NCBI GenBank assembly: GCA_020638285.1 | Contig: JACKIV010000002.1 | Location: 248,001-312,000, forward strand | Direction: 5' to 3' | Length of the DNA stretch: 64,000 bases | From: Rhodospirillales bacterium | GTDB lineage: Bacteria; Pseudomonadota; Alphaproteobacteria; Micavibrionales; Micavibrionaceae | Shown: positions 34,043 to 41,340 of the stretch, piece by piece | Numbering within the stretch: the first letter of the stretch is position 1 | How the letters are laid out: the number at the start of each line of letters is the position of its first letter | Position numbers and translations under genes: made by a program | Notes under the pieces: model-generated | Database searches by the model: none | The model's input: the letters and a program-made list of their open reading frames with translations, nothing else | What the model was told of the DNA's origin: nothing

Positions 34043-35211
34043 TGTTTTTTCGCAGATCGACGCGGGGCGTTGGTCGGTCGGAGGGTAAAGGCGTGAGACG
34101 TAAGGATTTTTCTGAGGTGTCGGTCTTGTTCCCGTGGAGGAAGATCTGCTGTTTGTGCGGGGTTTTCTCTTTTTCCGTCTCTGTCGGGCTCCTTTTTTCT
34201 CCTCTTTGTGTTTTTGCTCAGGGCAGCGCTCTTTTGCCTCCCGGGTTTTCTTCCCCGGGTGTTAAGTCTGATACCCCTCCTGTTTTGCCTCCCCCGGCCT
34301 TTCCGGATGATGCGGAGTCCCCCGGGATGGCGCTTGATCCTGGTGGAAATTTTGGAGGTGGGCCTTTTGCGCTCGTGGAGGCACCCAAAACACCTGAGGA
34401 GTTGGAGGCGGAGATTCGGGCCGATTCCTTTACTGCGGCTTTGAGTGGTCTTCTTCCCATGCGTCCCAAGGAAATCCGTCAGCTTCTTGAGTATTATGAC
34501 CAGACCCGTGAGTCGGTCGAGGTTCCGGTCTATCCCTATCCGAAGCCTGAGGTGGGGGTTGTCAATTTATCTTTGGACCCGGGCGTCACGCCGCCGATCA
34601 TCAAGCTGTCTCCCGGTCATGTGACGACGGTCAGTCTTCTGGATGTGACAGGGGCGCCTTGGCCGATTCAGGATATGACCTGGGCGGGGAATTTTGAGGT
34701 TATCCAGCCGGAAGAGGGTGGGCATGTCTTTCGGATCACCCCGATGTCTGAGTTTGCTTATGGCAATTTATCGATGCGTCTCTTGACCCTTAAGACGCCT
34801 ATTACTTTTACCCTTCAGGTTCAGCGGGACTTTGTTCAGTATCGGGTTGATGCGCGTGTGCCGGAATATGGACCCTTTGCTACGACGCCCTTGATCGAGG
34901 GGGGGATTTCTCTTGTGGCGGGAGACGGGGATCTGACGGCGGTTCTGGATGGCGCCCCGCCTGATGGAGCAAAGCGCCTGTTTGTTTCTGGTGTCGACGG
35001 GCGGACGACGGCCTATGAGTTCCGGGGGCAGACCTATGTGCGTACGCCCCTTTCTCTTCTGTCCCCCGGTTGGGATAAATCTGTCCGTTCTGCAGATGGC
35101 ATGACAGTTTATACCCTCGCCAACACCCCTGTTCTTCTTCTTTCCGATCAGGGCCGTGTTGTTCGTGCCCATATCGCCCATGATGAGGATGGTGCCGATG
35201 CCTACAAATAA
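34042..35211 (+). CDS. dotH: Type IVB secretion outer-membrane core protein DotH/IcmK
   Basis: The 389-residue protein has an unusually long basic leader (about 35 residues) before the hydrophobic signal, with cleavage near VFAQ (about 60). A Pro-rich linker follows, then the conserved DotH core: RPKEIRQLLEYYDQT, IIKLSPGHVTTVSLLDVTGAPWP, YRVDARVPEYGP, LDGAPPDGAKRL, YVRTPLSLLSPGW and TPVLLLSDQG. DotH forms the outer-membrane ring with DotC, DotD and DotG. ATG 34042 is preferred over GTG 34024 because of the TAATG junction with dotI. The 3' end overlaps dotG by 14 bases. Confidence 0.88.
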   Translation: MFFRRSTRGVGRSEGKGVRRKDFSEVSVLFPWRKICCLCGVFSFSVSVGLLFSPLCVFAQGSALLPPGFSSPGVKSDTPPVLPPPAFPDDAESPGMALDPGGNFGGGPFALVEAPKTPEELEAEIRADSFTAALSGLLPMRPKEIRQLLEYYDQTRESVEVPVYPYPKPEVGVVNLSLDPGVTPPIIKLSPGHVTTVSLLDVTGAPWPIQDMTWAGNFEVIQPEEGGHVFRITPMSEFAYGNLSMRLLTLKTPITFTLQVQRDFVQYRVDARVPEYGPFATTPLIEGGISLVAGDGDLTAVLDGAPPDGAKRLFVSGVDGRTTAYEFRGQTYVRTPLSLLSPGWDKSVRSADGMTVYTLANTPVLLLSDQGRVVRAHIAHDEDGADAYK

Positions 35212-36466
35212 AGATGATAGCCTTGATGCTCCGGATTTTGAGGATTTCGGCGCAGATCCAGTCGGCGGTTTTGATGAAACCGGGCGCGCTACGCTGGGGG
35301 ATTTGTGGCGCAATAACCAGATGGTCAAAATCGGTGTTATTCTCGCGGGTTTTGCCGCTATTGTGGGTGGAATTGTCCTGTTTGGTGGCTCTCCGGCCCG
35401 TGAGGCACCTTCCCTTGTGTCCGAGGGTTCGGAAGTTAGCGAGCCTCCCGCCTCCGCTCCTGTGAGTAAGGCATATGAGGATGCGCTTAAGGAGGGCAAT
35501 ATTTCTCGTACGGAAGAGGCTATCAAAACGGGCGGAAGCGTTTTGCCAACGCCCGTTGAGCCCCCGCGGGGACGTTTGACCATTCCGGAAGAGGACGCGA
35601 CCACAGAGGATCCTCTCCAGCGCTGGCGGCGTTTGCAGGAGGAGCGGGCGCGTCAGCAGGCCGCGGCGTCTGTGGAGCCGATGGACAAGCCGAAGGAAGA
35701 TACGCGCGGGGAGGCTGTCAATGCTTTGGCTCAGATGATGGCACAACAGATGGAATCTATTCTCAAAGAACAGGTTCCTTCCGAAATGAGGAAAGTGGAT
35801 GTTACTGATGCTTCCTGGTTGGAGGATTTTATTGAGGAGGAGCCAGCGGCGGGAGGCGTCTCTGATGATCGGGATGGTGACGGAGTCTCCGATGCTCAGG
35901 ATAAAACTATTCTGGTCCCTGCCGGAACTATTTTGTATGCCCAGATGATAACGGAAGCAAATACGGATGTTCCGGGGCCTGTTCTTGCCCAGATTGTTTC
36001 CGGTCCTTTGAACGGTAGCCGTGTTCTCGGCGAGTTTTCGGTTCAGGATGAATATCTGACCTTGAATTTTAATACGGTTGTGGTTGACGGGGTCGGGCAT
36101 TCCATCAAGGCTGTGGCGCTTGATCCGGACACAACTCTTCCGGGACTTGCCACAGATGTTAATCATCGTTATTTCAAGCGAGTTGTTTTGCCGATGGCGG
36201 CTTCCTTTGTCGAAGGGATGGCGAGCGCGATATCTGAATCCGGGACAACGTCTATTACCATTAATGGGTCAACCGGTGGGAGCGCGACATCTTCGACCAA
36301 TGCTGATAAAAACAATCAGCAGGAGGTTTCTTCGGGGATTGAAGAAGCAGGAAAGAGGCTGGGCGAGTTTCTTGACGAGGAAGAAAAAAGAACAAAGGTT
36401 CTGATCCGTGTGGAGCGCGGGACGCCGATGGGAATCCTCTTTCTTGATCCTGTTACAGAAGAGTAG
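35198..36466 (+). CDS. dotG: Type IVB secretion channel protein DotG/IcmE (short form)
   Basis: The 422-residue protein has a cytoplasmic N-terminus of about 43 residues, one transmembrane helix (about 44-63), a linker and a VirB10/TrbI-like C-terminal domain (LVPAGTILYAQMITEANTDVP, GPVLAQIVSGPLNGSRVLG, LNFNTVVVDG). It is much shorter than Legionella DotG (about 1,050 residues) and lacks the long pentapeptide-repeat region. Just before the C-terminal domain is an Asp-rich calcium-type motif (DRDGDGVSDAQD). GAGGAT precedes ATG 35198. DotG spans the periplasm linking inner and outer membrane parts. Confidence 0.86.
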   Translation: MPTNKDDSLDAPDFEDFGADPVGGFDETGRATLGDLWRNNQMVKIGVILAGFAAIVGGIVLFGGSPAREAPSLVSEGSEVSEPPASAPVSKAYEDALKEGNISRTEEAIKTGGSVLPTPVEPPRGRLTIPEEDATTEDPLQRWRRLQEERARQQAAASVEPMDKPKEDTRGEAVNALAQMMAQQMESILKEQVPSEMRKVDVTDASWLEDFIEEEPAAGGVSDDRDGDGVSDAQDKTILVPAGTILYAQMITEANTDVPGPVLAQIVSGPLNGSRVLGEFSVQDEYLTLNFNTVVVDGVGHSIKAVALDPDTTLPGLATDVNHRYFKRVVLPMAASFVEGMASAISESGTTSITINGSTGGSATSSTNADKNNQQEVSSGIEEAGKRLGEFLDEEEKRTKVLIRVERGTPMGILFLDPVTEE

Positions 36467-36517
36467 GTTTTTTGGAGTCCGGTTTCCTTGGTCTGATTTT
36501 TTATGAGAGGTTGAGCT

Positions 36518-37870
36518 ATGAGTGATGTTGGCCATAGAGATGAAATGGATCCGTCCTCTGCGGCACCGGACTCAGACACATTCGAAAACGATACGGATGA
36601 TCTCCTTGGGGATGACCTTGAGGACTACGATGATTCTTCGTGGGATGATGAGGGGGAAGAGGACCCTGAGGGCGAAGAACGTAAACCCAGGAAAAAAGGC
36701 CTCTTGTCTTTTAATACGATCGTCATTGCAATCGCCGTGGTGTTTGGTGGCGGCTTTGTTTTGATGCAGCTTTCAAAACAAGCGCCTTCTTCTTCGACGC
36801 AGTCCGTTGCGCCCGTTTCCCGGATTCAGATGACGGGAATGACGGATAATCCTGTCTTCAAGGATGTTCGGGAGGAAGCGCCGAAATCCATTCTTCCTCT
36901 GCCAGGCAAGGAGATGCCTCCCGCGCCTTTGTCTCGGACGGCTGATCTTGGCTCTTTGAAGGATGATCGTCCTTTGTCCGCGCCACCTGAGGCGTCCGAG
37001 GCGAAGCCATCCTCTTTGTCTTCTGATGTCCTTACGCCTCTTCCGTCTGTGGCCCTATCCGAGAAAGCTGTGGACTCGGCGGATTCCTTGGCGGCGTTTC
37101 GGAAGAAACCTGTTTCCCCGGTTCCCTCTGAAAACGGTGAGAGCCAGACCAAAACGCCGTCCCCTCTTGATCTTTCGAAGTCGGGTGCCGGGGCTTTGGT
37201 TCCTGCTGTTCCTGTCGGGGATGTTGAAAAGGCGGCCTTGCCAGATTCTCCTTCAAAAGAAGGTGCGATTTCTGCCGTTGTTCAAGCTCCCGGTCCTGCG
37301 GGCATAGAGTCGGATGCCAGGACGCAGGCTTTGCATCAGGAGGTTTCCCGTCTCTCCGACCGACTTTCGGGAATTGAGAAAAGGATTTCGGAAATATCAA
37401 GGGTGCCTCCGACGTCGGTCGTCGGTTCTGTCCAGAAAGACCCCGAGATCGCAAAGCTGAGAGATTCTTTGGCTCAATTGCAAAGGGAGCTTGATTCTTT
37501 GCGTTCTGAAAAGCCTGAAAATAAGCCTGTCAAGGCCGTTGAAAAGATTAAAGCTTCGCCGATTCCCGGGAATCTGTCGGTGTCCTCCCGTGAAAAAGCG
37601 GTGAAATCTGTGCCGCCCAAAACGAAGGAGAATACGCAGCCTTCTCGAAAAGTTAAAACTCCAGACGTTCCCGCTGCACCGCCTTCTGCCCCGCGTTGGG
37701 AAATCCGGGCCATTCAGCCGGGTGTCGCGTGGGTGGCGCCTGTTGGCGGGAACGATATGCAGACCGTATCTGTCGGGGATTCTCTGCCCGGCTTGGGTGT
37801 CGTTCGCAGGATTTCCGTGGTTGATGGCGTCTGGGTTGTTGAGGGTACAACAGGGCGTCTGCGTCAATAA
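36518..37870 (+). CDS. dotF: Type IVB secretion protein DotF/IcmG-like
   Basis: The 450-residue protein has an acidic cytoplasmic N-terminus (about 1-55), one transmembrane helix (about 62-84), a long Pro/Ser-rich periplasmic region, predicted coiled coils (about 265-293 and 308-332), and a small C-terminal beta domain (about 393-450: WEIRAIQPGVAWVAP, VSVGDSLPGLGVVRRI). That order and the position between dotG and the dotE-like gene match DotF/IcmG. Family assignment leans on architecture and synteny more than on residues, since DotF diverges quickly. Confidence 0.72.
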   Translation: MSDVGHRDEMDPSSAAPDSDTFENDTDDLLGDDLEDYDDSSWDDEGEEDPEGEERKPRKKGLLSFNTIVIAIAVVFGGGFVLMQLSKQAPSSSTQSVAPVSRIQMTGMTDNPVFKDVREEAPKSILPLPGKEMPPAPLSRTADLGSLKDDRPLSAPPEASEAKPSSLSSDVLTPLPSVALSEKAVDSADSLAAFRKKPVSPVPSENGESQTKTPSPLDLSKSGAGALVPAVPVGDVEKAALPDSPSKEGAISAVVQAPGPAGIESDARTQALHQEVSRLSDRLSGIEKRISEISRVPPTSVVGSVQKDPEIAKLRDSLAQLQRELDSLRSEKPENKPVKAVEKIKASPIPGNLSVSSREKAVKSVPPKTKENTQPSRKVKTPDVPAAPPSAPRWEIRAIQPGVAWVAPVGGNDMQTVSVGDSLPGLGVVRRISVVDGVWVVEGTTGRLRQ

Positions 37871-37975
37871 CGCCATTTTGAAGGGCATCGGGTTTGAAAT
37901 TTGCGATTCCGGGGCTCTGTGTGGTCTAATGATGGGTAGGGGAGACTGCCGTAAACCACGCGGGGTGTACAAACT

Positions 37976-38911
37976 ATGGTGTCGGGGATTTTTTCAGCTT
38001 TTCGAGGGGCGCGGTGGGGGCTTTGGGCTCTGCTCCTTCTTTTGTGTGCGCCGAACTCTGCCATGGCGATGACGCTCGGGGATTCCATCACAAATGTGAC
38101 TGTTTCCGTTCAGGATGTCCCGGGGCTTTTGGCGGGTTTTTCCTACCTGATGGGAATTGTCCTTGGCGCTTGGGGGATTGCAAAAACCTATAATCACGTT
38201 TTGAATCCAACGCAGGTTCCTATTTGGGAGGCGATTCAGCGTTTTCTGGCGGGTGGCGCCTTGTTTGCCCTGCCGATGGTTCTGGAGGCAACCTATAATA
38301 CCGTTGCTGCTGGTCTTGTTGGGGCTGGACTGACGGGATTCAATGCTTCTGGTACCATCGGGTATGGTCTTGATGCCATGCTTTATCAGTTTATGCGCGA
38401 TATTTTTTCGCCAACGGTTTGGATGCTTACCGGTTTTTGCTATCTGGCAGGCGTTATTCTGGTTATTGTCGGGATTATGCGGATGCTTAAACGTGCGGAC
38501 GAGGGGGTTCGCGGGCCGGGAGGGATCGGGACGATCTTCATTTTTCTGGTAGCTGGGGCGCTGTTGTCCGGGAATGCGATGCTGGGGGCCTTTTCGACGT
38601 CTCTGTTCGGGACCCCGGATGTTGCGACGTTCGGGGTGTTGCAATATACGACCGGGATGACAGGTGCCGAAGTTGCGCACGTCCATACGGTGATCTCTTC
38701 GGTTCTTGCTTTTATGACAATCGTGGGTGCTATCAGCTTTATTCGTGGTTTCTTCATCCTGAAGGATTACTCGAATGGAGACCAGCAGGCGTCTCTTATG
38801 GCGAGTTTCACCCATCTTTTCGGCGGCGCTCTTTTGTTTAATCTTGGGCCGTTGCTCAATGCGGTCCAATATACGCTCGGGATTGACACTTTTGGTCTGA
38901 TTTTTAGTTGA
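37976..38911 (+). CDS. Type IVB secretion membrane protein, DotP(IcmD)-DotE(IcmC)-like tandem
   Basis: The 311-residue protein starts with a signal-like helix ending near SAMA, then shows two similar membrane halves. The first half has SYLMGIVLGAWGIAKTYNHVLNPTQVP and FLAGGALFALPM, resembling IcmD/DotP. The second half has MLTGFCYLAGVILVIVGIMRMLK, a LSGNAMLGAF loop and FIRGFFILKDY...GGALLFNLGPLLN, resembling IcmC/DotE. In Legionella these are separate neighbours, icmC and icmD, at exactly this position. I infer a fusion or an undivided tandem form. It is an inner-membrane protein. Confidence 0.7.
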   Translation: MVSGIFSAFRGARWGLWALLLLLCAPNSAMAMTLGDSITNVTVSVQDVPGLLAGFSYLMGIVLGAWGIAKTYNHVLNPTQVPIWEAIQRFLAGGALFALPMVLEATYNTVAAGLVGAGLTGFNASGTIGYGLDAMLYQFMRDIFSPTVWMLTGFCYLAGVILVIVGIMRMLKRADEGVRGPGGIGTIFIFLVAGALLSGNAMLGAFSTSLFGTPDVATFGVLQYTTGMTGAEVAHVHTVISSVLAFMTIVGAISFIRGFFILKDYSNGDQQASLMASFTHLFGGALLFNLGPLLNAVQYTLGIDTFGLIFS

Positions 38912-38938
38912 TAGAGTTCTCTCTACGGAGTTCCTGAA

Positions 38939-39625
38939 ATGAAGTTTCAGCCCGTTATTCTCGGCGTTGCCCGTCCGGTGGGACTGTCCTCGTCCGCATC
39001 TTTTCCCGTTCCGCCGGATGTGCGTCAGGCGGTGCTTGAGCGGGATCATCATAGATGCCAGTACTGCGGGTTCCAGGCGCAGAAATATCAGGAAATTCAA
39101 ACGGTCAGTGAAAACACACAGGATGTGCGCCCTGAAAATCTGGCCACGGCCTGTATCTTTTGCCATCAGTGCTTTAATCTCGATAAAGTCGGTCAGATGC
39201 GTTCGGGCGTGTTGATCTGGCTTCCGGAGATATCGCAGGTGGATCTGCATCATATCGCGCGCGCGGTGTATGTCGCCCGTGTGTCGCAGGTTCCCGCGTC
39301 CGAGGCGGCCAAGAAGACCCTGGAAATTCTGATGCGGCGGCGCGAGGAAATCAAGCGGCGTCTGGGGTCGGAGGACCCGCAGCTTTTGGCCCTTGTGTTC
39401 CGGGAATATCTGACGGCCCGGCACTATGGTTTGCGGGAAAAGAAGCTGGAGGGCGTTCGTCTGTTTCCCCTTGATCGGCGCATCATTCGCGAGGCCGATC
39501 TGGAATTTAATCAATTTCCGCAGATATTGGCATATTGGCGCTCACGGAGCGGACCGTTTGGTGCCCGGATGCCCCAGCAATGGCTTGACAGCCATCTTGA
39601 GATTGCCCGTAAGGCAGCAGCATAG
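38939..39625 (+). CDS. dotN: Type IVB coupling-complex protein DotN/IcmJ
   Basis: The 228-residue cytosolic protein has an HNH-like zinc fold. Cys 40 and 43 lie in CQYCGF, and Cys 72 and 75 in CIFCHQCF. It also has the DotN hallmark LIWLPEISQVDLHHIARAVYVA. DotN belongs to the Dot/Icm coupling subcomplex with the DotL ATPase, where it helps recruit substrates. GGAG lies eight bases before the ATG. The Legionella successor, the ATPase gene dotO/icmB, is not here; the strand changes after this gene. Confidence 0.87.
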   Translation: MKFQPVILGVARPVGLSSSASFPVPPDVRQAVLERDHHRCQYCGFQAQKYQEIQTVSENTQDVRPENLATACIFCHQCFNLDKVGQMRSGVLIWLPEISQVDLHHIARAVYVARVSQVPASEAAKKTLEILMRRREEIKRRLGSEDPQLLALVFREYLTARHYGLREKKLEGVRLFPLDRRIIREADLEFNQFPQILAYWRSRSGPFGARMPQQWLDSHLEIARKAAA

Positions 39626-39641
39626 GGCGCTGCTGCGGTTT
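39614..39641 (+). terminator. Possible terminator at the end of the dot operon
   Basis: The stem GCAGCAG / CTGCTGC, with a nine-base loop, includes the dotN stop codon and is followed by GGTTTTC. The T-run is short, so intrinsic termination is only plausible. Confidence 0.4.
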
Positions 39642-39643
39642 TC

Positions 39644-40579
39644 TTACCCTTCCGCATTCCCTTTTGTCGTCCAGCGGGTGATCAGGTCCGGCTCGTTTTG
39701 CTCCGCGTCCAGACAGGCCTGAAGGCCTTTTATGAAATCCGGATAGAGGAGCGTAACGCCCAGTTCCGTTTTGATACGGTCGTTGCGGACTCTTTTGTTG
39801 TCAGCATAAAAACTGCGGGCGATGGGGGATAGATCGGCCAGATCAAAGGGAGTGAGGGGCAAAGGGGTGATTCCCATCATCTCGCACGCCGTTGAAATAA
39901 GCTCATGGCTGGGCGCAGGTCTGTCATCGCTTAGATTATAGATTTGCCCCGGATTCGGGCGGTCTATGGACGCCAGAAGGGTCTGGACAATGTCCACGAT
40001 ATGCATACGGTTAAAGGCAAATCCCGGTTTTTCGATGCGGCGTGTGTTTCCTGCCCGGACCGAATCCAGTGCGCTGCGCCCCGGTCCGTAAATTCCGGCC
40101 AGACGAAAGATATGAACCGGGAAGCCCTGCGCGCGCCATGCAGACAAAAACTGGTCTTCTGCGCGCACACGCTTAACACCGCGGCGCGTATCCGGTCGAA
40201 CTTCGGATGTTTCATCGACCCACCCTCCGTCGCGATTTCCATAGGCCCCAGTTGTGGACAGATACCCCGCCCATTCAAGACCGGGGATGTGCAGGATATC
40301 ATCCATATGGGCCAGAAAAGCGGGGTCGCCTGCATCGTTCGGCGGAATCGAGAAAAGGAGATGTGTTGTACCCTGCAAGGCGCGGAAAGGATCGGGCAGG
40401 GATGAATCCTCGTCAAACAGGAAGGACTCAACGCCGTGTTCACGCATGGTCCGGTATTTTTCAGGGTCCCGCGTGGTGCCAGCAATGCGCCAGCCTTTTT
40501 TCTGTAAGGCAAGGCCCAGAAATGTTGCCGTATAGCCATAACCAAAGACGAACAGGCGTTTTTCCGGTGTCTGTGTCAT
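39644..40579 (-). CDS. NAD(P)-dependent epimerase/SDR-family protein
   Basis: This is a 311-residue extended-SDR-like Rossmann protein. The cofactor loop is GYGYTATFLG (about 13-22), an acidic or polar switch follows near TTRDP, the middle contains YLSTTGAYGNRDG with the usual Thr/Tyr neighbourhood, and FRLAGIYGPGRS follows. It resembles YeeZ-type oxidoreductases; the canonical YxxxK is not obvious. The substrate is unknown. It lies four bases upstream of nothing related: dotN converges downstream and fzlA is the next gene on the same strand. Confidence 0.72.
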   Translation of the reverse strand: MTQTPEKRLFVFGYGYTATFLGLALQKKGWRIAGTTRDPEKYRTMREHGVESFLFDEDSSLPDPFRALQGTTHLLFSIPPNDAGDPAFLAHMDDILHIPGLEWAGYLSTTGAYGNRDGGWVDETSEVRPDTRRGVKRVRAEDQFLSAWRAQGFPVHIFRLAGIYGPGRSALDSVRAGNTRRIEKPGFAFNRMHIVDIVQTLLASIDRPNPGQIYNLSDDRPAPSHELISTACEMMGITPLPLTPFDLADLSPIARSFYADNKRVRNDRIKTELGVTLLYPDFIKGLQACLDAEQNEPDLITRWTTKGNAEG

Positions 40580-40603
40580 GATCCGTGCCCGTCCCCCGTT
40601 CCG

Positions 40604-41272
40604 TCAGAAATCCACATTTTCGTAATGTGGAACGGGAGCAATACCGGGAACCCGGTCTTCGAGCAAGGCACGAAAACCGGGGCGTGATTTCACACGCGCA
40701 TACCAGTCGCGTGCCTCCCGGTGGTCTTCCCATGGCACATCGCCGATATAGTCAATGGCGGATAGATGCGCCGCGGCAGTCATATCGGCCAGCGAAAAAT
40801 GCTCTCCGGCCAGCCAGTTTCTCCGGCCCACTAAAAATCCTATGTAATCAAGGTGATAATGGATATTCGCTTTTCCGGCGCGGATGGATGGCGCATGCGG
40901 CTCGCCCAGGCGCAGGAAGCGCTTCATGAGCTTTTCGCCCACGATATTGTCGGTGACTTCGCGGTTGAACTTGATGTCGAACCAGAAGACAAGACGGCGC
41001 GTTTCGGCCCGCTGCGCCGGATCCAGCCCGATCAGGGGCGCATCCGGGTAAACTTCGTCCAGATATTCGCAAATAACCTGAGAATTGGCCAGAGTCGTCC
41101 CGTCCGGCTCAATCAGAACCGGCACATCTCCGGCGGGGTTGAGAGTCAGGAACTCCGTTCGCCGCTCCCATATTTTTTCGATTTTCAGGTCGAAATCAAG
41201 CCGCTTCTCCGACAGGGCCAGACGGACCTTGCGGGAAAAGGGGTGAATCCATAAATGATAAAGCGTTCTCAT
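40604..41272 (-). CDS. fzlA: FtsZ-binding GST-fold protein FzlA
   Basis: The 222-residue protein has a glutathione S-transferase fold. Its N-terminus HPFSRKVRLALSEKRLDF, the WERRTEFLTLNPAGDVPVL and ICEYLDEVYP segments, WFDIKFNREVT and LSAIDYIGDVPW, and the terminal VDF match alphaproteobacterial FzlA more closely than catalytic GSTs. In Caulobacter, FzlA binds FtsZ, lacks GST activity and is needed for constriction. ATG 41272 fits the conserved start; an earlier in-frame start at 41323 adds an unrelated Cys-rich stretch. Confidence 0.8.
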   Translation of the reverse strand: MRTLYHLWIHPFSRKVRLALSEKRLDFDLKIEKIWERRTEFLTLNPAGDVPVLIEPDGTTLANSQVICEYLDEVYPDAPLIGLDPAQRAETRRLVFWFDIKFNREVTDNIVGEKLMKRFLRLGEPHAPSIRAGKANIHYHLDYIGFLVGRRNWLAGEHFSLADMTAAAHLSAIDYIGDVPWEDHREARDWYARVKSRPGFRALLEDRVPGIAPVPHYENVDF

Positions 41273-41340
41273 GACGTTTTGCAGGATACCGCACACGGAA
41301 GCCGAAGAACAGCCCCGATTCACGTCCCCCGCCGTTTGAT

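Noticed and set aside
34880..36166. A 428-codon minus-strand frame opposite dotH and dotG
   Set aside because: Antisense shadow; the plus-strand proteins match DotH and DotG.
37994..39514. A 506-codon minus-strand frame opposite the DotP/E-like and dotN genes
   Set aside because: Antisense shadow; the plus-strand genes have clear membrane and zinc motifs.
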